Both the position numbers and the translations under genes were made by a program. This document shows, piece after piece, positions 1 through 5,381 of a stretch of 5,381 bases of DNA. The notes beneath the pieces were generated by a model. It was not told where the DNA came from, did not search any database, and saw only the letters and a program-made list of their open reading frames with translations. Source of the stretch: Sphaerochaetaceae bacterium (GTDB lineage: Bacteria; Spirochaetota; Spirochaetia; Sphaerochaetales; Sphaerochaetaceae); assembly GCA_024405065.1 (NCBI GenBank), contig JAKSPF010000093.1:1-5381 (forward strand), read 5' to 3'. Each line of letters starts with the position of its first letter. The stretch's first letter is position 1.

Positions 1-230
1 TTTTCAAAATTTTCCGTTTAGTAGTCAATTTTCAAGTTGAAAACCTTTTATGTTGCTTGACAGATTGCCGTGTTCGGTATAGTTATTTTTGAGAAAAATT
101 CTCTGCAAAATTCATAGGTAATCAGACTGGAATTCAGGGGAAAACAGACCGCTGCTGATGGGATATGCAAGAAACGGTTCAATAGTTTTAAGGTCAAAAA
201 CGTGCAGAGCCGGAAAGGCAATTTCAGAAT
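1..230. other. Non-coding 3' flank of the operon
   Basis: No gene is supported on either strand here. The stretch holds the promoter-like pair at 57-83, a 15-bp AT-rich palindrome at 29-43 (TTTTCAAGTTGAAAA) and the outer half of the 40-bp repeat. I see no GC-rich hairpin followed by a T-run that would serve as an intrinsic terminator for the minus-strand operon. Confidence 0.5.
57..83 (+). promoter_or_regulatory. Candidate plus-strand promoter facing the operon
   Basis: TTGACA (57-62) is a perfect -35 hexamer and TATAGT (78-83) matches five of six -10 positions. The 15-bp spacer is shorter than the preferred 17. Transcription would run rightward into the 3' end of the operon, antisense to it. 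No convincing plus-strand gene follows. Confidence 0.3.
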
Positions 231-247
231 TCATGAATGGAATTTTG
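208..247. repeat. 40-bp direct repeat, left copy
   Basis: This stretch matches 5341-5380 at 37 of 40 positions in the same orientation; the differences are at 218, 222 and 238. It covers the last five full codons and the stop of the final gene plus 23 bp beyond. Similarity fades on both sides of this copy as far as can be judged, although the right copy is cut by the window edge on one side. Confidence 0.9.
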
Positions 248-914
248 AAATTGGCTTTCTGAAATCAAGCCATGCAACAAGAATTGCAAGCCCACCCGCA
301 GGAATCATCATAATACTTGCGGAGCTTGCCAGTGAAGGAAGAAACACAAACAAAACAACCATAAGAATAAGAGGGAAAACCGCAATTTTCAGATGATGGC
401 TGAAATATTTATATGCAAGACTTCCGAAAAGAGCCGCAACAACATTTGCAAATGCAGGACGAAGGACTTCACTTTGAAGAACAGGACGCAAAGGTTGAAG
501 AAGTAAAACTCCCGCAGAAAGAACGGCAACAGTTACTAAAGCCGAAGTTGCTATTGCCAAAGTGGAAATAATCTCGTTTTCCGGAGTTCCCACTTTAGCC
601 CCTGTCATATCCCGTGCGTTATCGGCACAAGGCATTTTCATGTTGATAAGATTTCCGGTTATAAAACCGAGGTAACTGCCCCCTGCCCCGAGCATTGGGG
701 TATAAACAAGAAATTCAACAACACTGACAACAAGCCATACAATTCCTACAGCAACAAAACCTTTCATTGCTGCCGCAATATCCGGCATCGCCCCGATAAA
801 AACCCCTATTACAAACGGAGACGCAAGCAAAAATACAACGGTTATCAGAGAAAACAATCTTCCCAAAACATGTGTCCTGTCGTTATATCTTTCAAATATT
901 TCATTTTTTTCCAT
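231..914 (-). CDS. Multispanning membrane protein, likely partner of the DUF5058-like protein
   Basis: This is a 227-residue membrane protein if begun at the ATG at 914. It has about six hydrophobic spans (roughly 18-41, 51-73, 115-140, 153-170, 176-193, 197-216). Between spans two and three lies a long, less hydrophobic loop (71-114) rich in Gly, Asn and charged residues (YTPMLGAGGSYLGFITGN, NMKMP, VGTPENE). Such a motif-bearing loop often indicates a substrate or subunit contact, though that is inference. I recall similar proteins encoded next to DUF5058 genes in Firmicutes, but know no assigned function. An in-frame GTG at 923 would add three residues; the ATG is preferred because GAGGTG lies 6 nt ahead of it, while the GTG overlaps that site. 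The last five codons (SKFHS) and the stop lie within a direct repeat that recurs at the right edge of the window, so the C-terminus may be repeat-derived. Confidence 0.82.
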   Translation of the reverse strand: MEKNEIFERYNDRTHVLGRLFSLITVVFLLASPFVIGVFIGAMPDIAAAMKGFVAVGIVWLVVSVVEFLVYTPMLGAGGSYLGFITGNLINMKMPCADNARDMTGAKVGTPENEIISTLAIATSALVTVAVLSAGVLLLQPLRPVLQSEVLRPAFANVVAALFGSLAYKYFSHHLKIAVFPLILMVVLFVFLPSLASSASIMMIPAGGLAILVAWLDFRKPISKFHS

Positions 915-920
915 TACCGA

Positions 921-930
921 CACCTCACCT
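921..930 (-). promoter_or_regulatory. Shine-Dalgarno site that decides the start of the last gene
   Basis: The minus strand reads AGGTGAGGTG, overlapping the stop codon of the DUF5058-like gene. GAGGTG ends 6 nt before the ATG at 914, a normal spacing. The GTG at 923 lies inside this element and would have no properly spaced site of its own, so the ATG is the better start. Confidence 0.65.
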
Positions 931-1686
931 AAAAAGACCGATTATCACAGCAGCAGTCATACCGGCAAACATGCTTATTGCAACGGAGAATCCCTCAAGC
1001 CACGCTTGTTTTTTACTTTTTTCAAGCCACGTGAAAAGGCACATGGTCAGGGCAGAAACCGTCACTACAATCAAAGGTATCCAATCTCCTTTGAATGAAA
1101 AAAGACCTCCGGAAGAAACAAACTGTCCTACATAACTTCCGGTGTATGCACTTATAAGTCCTATGAACATTGAAGCCATTGCAGTATCGGCAAATCCGCT
1201 TTTTGATTTTTTTTCAAGAGAAACTGAATTACCGGTTTTAAATTTTTTAAGATAACTTTTATTGAACAAAGCAGATAAAATAATTTCCCAAACTATACAA
1301 AGGCTCATAAGAAGAGCAACGGTTGAAAATACCTGAGCAGTCATCTCCGAAGGATTCAATGACGCTCCCAACTGCTCTGCTGCAGCCTCTGCAACCTGAG
1401 TTTCATAATGCAACGCACCGATAACGGAAAGCCGAAGCCATGGCCATGGAATTCCGAGACTTCCGGAAAGAGCAATGACTCCAAGCAGAATACCGATGCT
1501 CGGAACAACGGAAAAAGCAATACAGGAAGATATCACCCTGTTGAGCTTTGCCCTTTCCATTCCTATAGCAAGCCCTGCCCTATATGCCCTGACTATAAAA
1601 ATAATACAAATCAGTGCAACAAAACCTATTATTGAGCCGCATACAACATAAACGGGCGCACTGTTAAGCAGATCAAATACAGACAT
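925..1686 (-). CDS. DUF5058-like integral membrane protein
   Basis: This is a 253-residue membrane protein with about six hydrophobic spans (roughly 12-33, 51-74, 118-141, 166-190, 202-222, 231-251) and a basic loop at 143-163. The segment PSIGILLGVIALSGSLGIPW plus WLRLSVIGALHYE (62-95) matches my memory of the DUF5058 signature: a glycine-rich helix, then PWLRLSVIG and a Tyr-Glu pair. No function is established for that family. The start is well supported, because AAGGAG lies 7 nt before the ATG. The gene begins 14 nt after murD and ends 10 nt before the next membrane gene, which looks like its partner. A two-subunit transporter is inferred from topology and pairing only; no catalytic or nucleotide-binding motif is visible. 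A short run of eight A (coding strand) encodes part of the EKKSKS loop. Confidence 0.85.
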   Translation of the reverse strand: MSVFDLLNSAPVYVVCGSIIGFVALICIIFIVRAYRAGLAIGMERAKLNRVISSCIAFSVVPSIGILLGVIALSGSLGIPWPWLRLSVIGALHYETQVAEAAAEQLGASLNPSEMTAQVFSTVALLMSLCIVWEIILSALFNKSYLKKFKTGNSVSLEKKSKSGFADTAMASMFIGLISAYTGSYVGQFVSSGGLFSFKGDWIPLIVVTVSALTMCLFTWLEKSKKQAWLEGFSVAISMFAGMTAAVIIGLFR

Positions 1687-1693
1687 TCCAACA

Positions 1694-1699
1694 CTCCTT
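1694..1699 (-). promoter_or_regulatory. Shine-Dalgarno site of the DUF5058-like gene
   Basis: On the minus strand AAGGAG lies 7 nt before the ATG at 1686, inside the 14-nt gap after murD. It is the strongest ribosome binding site in the operon, so this gene can initiate independently of murD translation. Confidence 0.85.
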
Positions 1700-1700
1700 T

Positions 1701-2999
1701 TCAGGAAACAGGTTCAATAAAGCAATTTCTGAATCTATCACCCCTTTCAAATTCATTTGAAAAAAATTCGTATGCTTGCGCTCCGGGAGATAAAAGTACA
1801 ACCTGCATTACATCACAATCAGAAACGGAGGACATAACTCCTGAAACGGCATCTTCAATTTTTTCATACGGTCCATAATACTTTATATGTTTTTCATCAA
1901 GAAGGGGTATAAGAGACTGACGTGTAAAATTACCGTCAAGAAGGTGAACACTTACACTTGACTTAAGCACATCAAGCATTTCACTTCCGTCCAGATTCTT
2001 ACCAGTTCCCCCGCATATCAGATGAACGGGCATTGTATTGAAATTGGCAAAAGAAAAGCTTACTGCAGCGGGAATTGTAGCAGCACTGTCATTTACAACA
2101 ATCAAATTGCTGCGTCTTGTCACAAGTTCCGCACGGTGAGGAACTCCCTTAAAACTTTTCAGTGCCATATTGACCTTTCCTTGAGAAAATCCCATTCTTC
2201 TGAGAACGGCGTAAGCATTTCTGAGGTTCAAAGGGAGTTCTTTTGAAAAACCGGACATTGCATATTCCGATGAATAAATGCTCTTCCTGCCAAGTCCTGC
2301 AATTTTAGCTACATTATGCGTTACCTCATAAGGACATAACAGTTTTTTTGCAGAAGAACCGAACATCTTTATTTTTTCCCCTACATCCGTTTCCCTGTCA
2401 CCGGTAAAATCTGAACTATCACAGTCAAGGACATTAGTAAACATGGAAATCTCAATTTCAGGCATTTTTCCGTCAAGATACCTGTATGTATCTCTCACCT
2501 GCCATGCTGAAAATTCACACACAAGATATTGAGGAACATCTCCCTGTTCCCAAAGTGCAAGTTCGGCAAAAGGAGAAATCCCCATATTACCGCACATTCT
2601 TGCCTTAAATCCCATTGAATTAAGACAGCTGCACACAGCGCTTGAAGTCACCGTTTTGCCCTTTGTTCCGGTAATACAAACAAGCTTTACATCCTTCACA
2701 TGACTGTCCGAAAAGAGGCAGGAAAAGTCATTTGCCTGCTTCTTTGCAAATTTAAGAAATTCGTTTTCCGGACTGATGGCAGGAGTTTTCACCACAATAT
2801 CCGCCCATTTGAAATCTTCCGTCCTGTGACATCCTGCAATCACATCAACACCCATAGACTTCAGACGAACAACACCGTCTCCCAAAGATGATTCATCACG
2901 GAAATCAGTCAGTCTTACACTGTGACCTTTCTTGAGAAAATATGAGGCACTTGCAAAGCCTCCACCATACAATCCGTAACCGAAGATCAGAACATTCAT
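1701..2999 (-). CDS. murD: UDP-N-acetylmuramoylalanine--D-glutamate ligase (MurD), divergent
   Basis: This 432-residue cytoplasmic Mur ligase is expected to add D-glutamate to UDP-MurNAc-L-Ala using ATP. The N-terminal UDP-binding Rossmann domain starts with FGYGLYGGG (6-14) and has TDFR (31-34). The central ATPase domain has the P-loop GTKGKT (111-116), GNMG (137-140), EFSAWQ (162-167), a Lys at 209 matching the carbamylated lysine, and LRNAYA (259-264). The C-terminal domain has PHR (287-289), NDSAATIP (303-310), GGTGKNLDG (330-338) and SPGAQAYEFF followed by ERGDRF (404-423). Length is normal for MurD. Oddities: the segment that should hold the Mg-binding Asp-His reads NVLDCDSSDF (189-198) with no His, and the Ser expected near 409 to contact D-Glu is Ala. 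The start is 1 nt after the metG stop with only a weak GGA ahead of it, so translation is probably coupled to metG. MurD fits better than MurC, MurE or MurF because of the N-terminal domain and C-terminal motif. Confidence 0.9.
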   Translation of the reverse strand: MNVLIFGYGLYGGGFASASYFLKKGHSVRLTDFRDESSLGDGVVRLKSMGVDVIAGCHRTEDFKWADIVVKTPAISPENEFLKFAKKQANDFSCLFSDSHVKDVKLVCITGTKGKTVTSSAVCSCLNSMGFKARMCGNMGISPFAELALWEQGDVPQYLVCEFSAWQVRDTYRYLDGKMPEIEISMFTNVLDCDSSDFTGDRETDVGEKIKMFGSSAKKLLCPYEVTHNVAKIAGLGRKSIYSSEYAMSGFSKELPLNLRNAYAVLRRMGFSQGKVNMALKSFKGVPHRAELVTRRSNLIVVNDSAATIPAAVSFSFANFNTMPVHLICGGTGKNLDGSEMLDVLKSSVSVHLLDGNFTRQSLIPLLDEKHIKYYGPYEKIEDAVSGVMSSVSDCDVMQVVLLSPGAQAYEFFSNEFERGDRFRNCFIEPVS

Positions 3000-3000
3000 A

Positions 3001-5247
3001 TCATCCGACAGGTCCGTTGAGATAACGTCTTGACCTTACGTACTTGCCATCAGAGGTAATAAACCTGTGACCGTCAATCATGAGAATGCCATCCTCTATG
3101 TAAAGCGGCATTGAGAAGAACTGATCAGGTTTCACATAGGACAACTGTCCTTCCGGATTTGAAAATCCTTCAGGAACAATGTTTGTACCCTGCGGAATAC
3201 TATCCGCAAAAAGAACCTCACATGTGGTATGCTCTTCCGCATTCTCATCCTGAGCGGCAAGGAGCATTCCGCAACTTTTTACCCCTCTGAAGTTTGCCGG
3301 TTTGAGGTTACTCACGAGAACTATGTTGCGATTGAGAAGTTCCTCAGGGGAATAATAAGCCACAATAGATGACACTATGGTACGTTTTTCACCGTCACCG
3401 GTATCAAGTTTAAGAATGTAAAGGAAATCACCATCAGGATGCTTACTTACCTCAACAATCTTGCTGACTTTCAAAATCACCTTTTCCGCAAACTTTTGGG
3501 CAATGCTCTTTTGCTCTTCGGCAATACGAGCCGCTTCCGCAGCAGCCTTTGCTGTCTCTTTCTTTGATTCTTTTGTATCTTCCATTTTTTTCTCCTGTCT
3601 TTCAGCCTGAGTTCCGCTGTATCTTATTTTGAGCACATCAATAAGAGAGTCCTCAAGTTTTGTAAAAAGATAATCGGTTTTACCGACTGTTATGCACTTT
3701 GAATAATCGGAAAGATCAGACCACTTATCCGATTCACACCCGAGATAAGACAACAGCCTTTCTCCCGTCTGAGGCATGTACGGCTGAATCATTATTCCCA
3801 AATCCCTGATCAGTCCCAGAAGAGTCCTCAGCAGGCTTGCCGTTTTTTCAGGATTCTCATTTCTGAGTTTCCATGGCTCTGCTTCCTGAAATTCCTTGTT
3901 TCCGATACCGGACAGTTCAAGAATAGTCCTGAGAGCATCTCTTTCCTCAGCATGTTCAAGCAAATCTGTAATTTTTTCTTCTTTTTCCTTAATCCTGCGA
4001 ACCAACTCCGTATCCACAGAACCGCTTCCCAAATTGCCACCGTAAAAACGTGTTATAAACGTGAGAGTTCTGTTTACAAGGTTGGAAAGATTTCCTATCA
4101 GCTCTCCGTTCACCTTCTCCTGAAACTCTTTCCATGTGAAAGTCACGTCAGAATGCTCCGGTCTGTTATAGAACATGTAGAAACGCCACACATCTGCGGG
4201 AATCCCTGTCTCCTGAACATCATTCCCGAAGATTCCTATTCCCTTGCTTTTAGAAAATTTACCGTCCTCATAATTGAGATATTCGGTTGAACTCATATGG
4301 TGAAGCATTGTCCATTTCTCACCGGTTGCCAACAGGGAAGACGGGAAAATCACCGTGTGAAACGGAATATTATCCTTTCCGATAAACTGAAAAAGCTCCG
4401 TATTCTCCGGATCTTTCCACCATTTCTGCCAATCATCAGTACAGTTGGCTGAAATTGAAATGTACCCTATCGGAGCATCAAACCACACGTAGAATACTTT
4501 GTCCTCATATCCCTCTTTAGGTACCGGTATACCCCACTTCAAATCTCTTGTAATACACCTTTCTTTCAATCCGTCTCTTATCCAACTCTTGGTGACCTGT
4601 ACTGCGTTTTTTGCCCAAAATCCGCGTTCAGATGCGTCTTCCATCCAAGACTCCAGTAAGGGCAATGCCTTGGGCAAATCAAGATAAAGATGTTTTGTTT
4701 TTTTTATGACCGGTGTTGTACCGCAAACACCGCATCTGGGATTTAACAACTCTGTAGGCTCCAAAAGAGTCTGACATGCATCACACTGGTCTCCCCTTGC
4801 ATCTGTACTTCCGCAGTGAGGACATGTACCTTCAACAAAACGATCCGCAAGAAACCTTCCGCATTCGGGACAGTAAAGCTGCTCCGTTTCCTTTTCAGTA
4901 ATATACCCGGCATCATCAACAGCCCTGAAAACAGACTGCACAATCTCTGTCTGCTTTGGGGTGGATGTTCTTCCGAAATAATCAAATCCTATGTTGAACC
5001 ACTTGTATATGTCTCTGTGAATTGCATGATATCTGTCACAGAGTTCTCTGGGAGATACACCTTCTTTTGCAGCTCTTGTTTCAGTTGCAGTACCGTATTC
5101 ATCAGTACCGCATACGTAAAGAGTTTCATAGCCTCTGAGACGGCAGAAACGTGCAAAAACATCGGCTGAAAGAACCTGCGTGAGATTACCGAGATGCGGA
5201 ATATTGTTTACATACGGCAAAGCACTTGTGATTAATCTTTTTTTCAT
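3001..5247 (-). CDS. metG: Methionyl-tRNA synthetase, eukaryote/archaea-like type with C-terminal tRNA-binding domain
   Basis: This 748-residue class I aminoacyl-tRNA synthetase charges tRNA-Met with methionine in the cytoplasm. The HIGH motif appears as PHLGN (residues 17-21) and the KMSKS motif as KFSKS (330-334). Between them the connective domain carries four CxxC knuckles (C126/C129, C142/C145, C155/C158, C172/C175), enough for two zinc ions. WFDAPIGYIS (255-264) is typical of the family. An anticodon-binding helical domain follows (about 370-545), then a Lys/Glu/Ala-rich linker (about 545-585), an OB-fold tRNA-binding domain (about 586-690; HPDGD, NLKPANFRGVKS) and a roughly 58-residue tail resembling the end of human EMAPII/p43. 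The catalytic core reads closer to eukaryotic cytosolic MetRS than to the E. coli enzyme (SALPYVNNxPHLGN, RFLADRFVEG, RGDQCD). The ATG at 5247 is the only plausible start: an in-frame TAA lies about 30 nt upstream, and no Shine-Dalgarno sequence precedes it. The stop lies 1 nt before the murD ATG. Confidence 0.97.
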   Translation of the reverse strand: MKKRLITSALPYVNNIPHLGNLTQVLSADVFARFCRLRGYETLYVCGTDEYGTATETRAAKEGVSPRELCDRYHAIHRDIYKWFNIGFDYFGRTSTPKQTEIVQSVFRAVDDAGYITEKETEQLYCPECGRFLADRFVEGTCPHCGSTDARGDQCDACQTLLEPTELLNPRCGVCGTTPVIKKTKHLYLDLPKALPLLESWMEDASERGFWAKNAVQVTKSWIRDGLKERCITRDLKWGIPVPKEGYEDKVFYVWFDAPIGYISISANCTDDWQKWWKDPENTELFQFIGKDNIPFHTVIFPSSLLATGEKWTMLHHMSSTEYLNYEDGKFSKSKGIGIFGNDVQETGIPADVWRFYMFYNRPEHSDVTFTWKEFQEKVNGELIGNLSNLVNRTLTFITRFYGGNLGSGSVDTELVRRIKEKEEKITDLLEHAEERDALRTILELSGIGNKEFQEAEPWKLRNENPEKTASLLRTLLGLIRDLGIMIQPYMPQTGERLLSYLGCESDKWSDLSDYSKCITVGKTDYLFTKLEDSLIDVLKIRYSGTQAERQEKKMEDTKESKKETAKAAAEAARIAEEQKSIAQKFAEKVILKVSKIVEVSKHPDGDFLYILKLDTGDGEKRTIVSSIVAYYSPEELLNRNIVLVSNLKPANFRGVKSCGMLLAAQDENAEEHTTCEVLFADSIPQGTNIVPEGFSNPEGQLSYVKPDQFFSMPLYIEDGILMIDGHRFITSDGKYVRSRRYLNGPVG
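3583..3596 (-). promoter_or_regulatory. Possible internal ribosome binding site and start within metG
   Basis: Within the metG linker the minus strand reads AGGAG, six A, then ATG (Met555). This is a good Shine-Dalgarno at a good distance, placed just before the start of the tRNA-binding domain. Initiation here would give a 194-residue protein comprising the linker end, the OB-fold and the EMAPII-like tail. The bases also encode Gln-Glu-Lys-Lys in a Lys/Glu-rich linker, so chance is a real alternative. Confidence 0.3.
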
Positions 5248-5273
5248 ACTGATATGATATTGATGTACACCAT
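5244..5273 (-). other. Possible 9-codon upstream ORF in the metG leader
   Basis: An ATG at 5273 opens a short frame encoding MVYINIISV. It ends in TGA at 5246-5244, which overlaps the metG ATG as ATGA. No clear Shine-Dalgarno precedes it. Since metG also lacks one, coupling through this overlap is conceivable, but nothing in the sequence shows that it is translated. Confidence 0.2.
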
Positions 5274-5306
5274 TTTATTCAACGTTATCAGAGCCATTTA
5301 ATTTAC

Positions 5307-5335
5307 ATTGTATTTTTATATCTTGCAAAAATGTA
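5307..5335 (-). promoter_or_regulatory. Weak candidate promoter for the operon
   Basis: On the minus strand TACAAT (5312-5307) is a good -10 match about 60 nt before the metG ATG. The hexamer 17 nt further upstream (TACATT) is a poor -35. It is the best candidate in the visible leader; the true promoter could lie beyond the window if an upstream gene is co-transcribed. Confidence 0.25.
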
Positions 5336-5341
5336 TTTTTA
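5309..5341. repeat. Pair of 10-bp direct repeats upstream of metG
   Basis: TGTATTTTTA occurs at 5309-5318 and again at 5332-5341, a period of 23 bp or about two helical turns. The second copy abuts the 40-bp repeat. Position and phasing would suit a regulatory binding site, but the sequence is AT-rich and chance is possible. Confidence 0.4.
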
Positions 5342-5380
5342 GCCGGAAAGACAAGTTCAGAATTCATGAACGGAATTTTG
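5341..5380. repeat. 40-bp direct repeat, right copy, continuing to the window edge
   Basis: This is the second copy of the repeat at 208-247, offset by 5133 bp, so the pair brackets the whole operon. On the minus strand it could encode the end of another gene (AKFRS, stop at 5366-5364), matching SKFHS-stop in the left copy. The window ends before this can be tested. Confidence 0.9.
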
Positions 5381-5381
5381 C

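Noticed and set aside
29..43. AT-rich palindrome TTTTCAAGTTGAAAA as a terminator
   Set aside because: The stem has only two G/C pairs, leaves a loop of one to three bases, and is not followed by a T-run on the minus strand. It lies almost 190 bp past the last stop.
210..219. GCC/GGC mini-hairpin plus downstream T-run on the minus strand as the operon terminator
   Set aside because: The stem is only 3 bp, the T-run is several bases away, and the pairing is broken in the right copy of the repeat.
158..262. Plus-strand 34-codon frame downstream of the promoter-like sequence
   Set aside because: It has no ribosome binding site at a useful distance and runs through the 40-bp repeat and antisense to the membrane gene. 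Its residues show no recognisable family.
202..396. Plus-strand 64-codon frame starting with GTG
   Set aside because: It is antisense to a well-supported membrane gene, has no ribosome binding site, and its composition is that expected of a shadow frame.
1207..1214. Eight-base homopolymer in the DUF5058-like gene as a phase-variation tract
   Set aside because: Eight A/T bases encoding Glu-Lys-Lys in a basic loop are unremarkable in AT-rich DNA, and the frame is intact.
3586..3592. Seven-A run after AGGAG in metG as a programmed frameshift site
   Set aside because: The AGGAG directly abuts the run, closer than in known stimulated frameshift sites, and no meaningful alternative product is seen. 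The internal-start reading fits better.
5133..5381. T-box or other tRNA-sensing leader ahead of metG
   Set aside because: The visible leader is about 100 nt, with no T-box consensus, specifier stem or terminator hairpin.

Overview
The window holds one four-gene operon on the minus strand. It reads from the right edge to the left: methionyl-tRNA synthetase (metG), a MurD-type peptidoglycan ligase (murD), a DUF5058-like membrane protein, and a second multispanning membrane protein. The DNA is moderately AT-rich. The MetRS is of the eukaryote/archaea-like type with four CxxC zinc knuckles and a C-terminal OB-fold tRNA-binding domain. That combination, with the MurD variant carrying GYGLYGGG and NDSAATIP, suggests a spirochaete, probably Treponema or a relative. 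This is judged from remembered family sequences, not from a search.

Layout, right to left. 5248-5381 is the metG leader. It holds a short direct repeat, a weak promoter candidate, a 9-codon upstream ORF whose stop overlaps the metG start, and at the edge one copy of a longer repeat. metG (3001-5247) is followed after 1 nt by murD (1701-2999). After 14 nt and a strong ribosome binding site comes the DUF5058-like gene (925-1686). After a further 10 nt comes the last membrane-protein gene, which ends at 231. Region 1-230 has no convincing gene and no clear intrinsic terminator. It carries a plus-strand promoter-like sequence and the other copy of the longer repeat.

The spacings of 1, 14 and 10 nt point to a single transcript. 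metG and murD are housekeeping functions (translation, cell-wall precursor synthesis). The two membrane proteins look like an obligate pair, plausibly the subunits of an uncharacterised transporter, and have no evident biochemical link to the first two genes.

No wholly new system is evident. The points most worth checking are: the uncharacterised membrane pair; a 40-bp direct repeat (37/40 identical) flanking the operon and supplying the last codons of its final gene; an internal ribosome binding site and ATG in metG that could release its tRNA-binding domain as a separate protein; the absence of a Mg-binding His in the MurD; and the EMAPII-like C-terminus of the MetRS.
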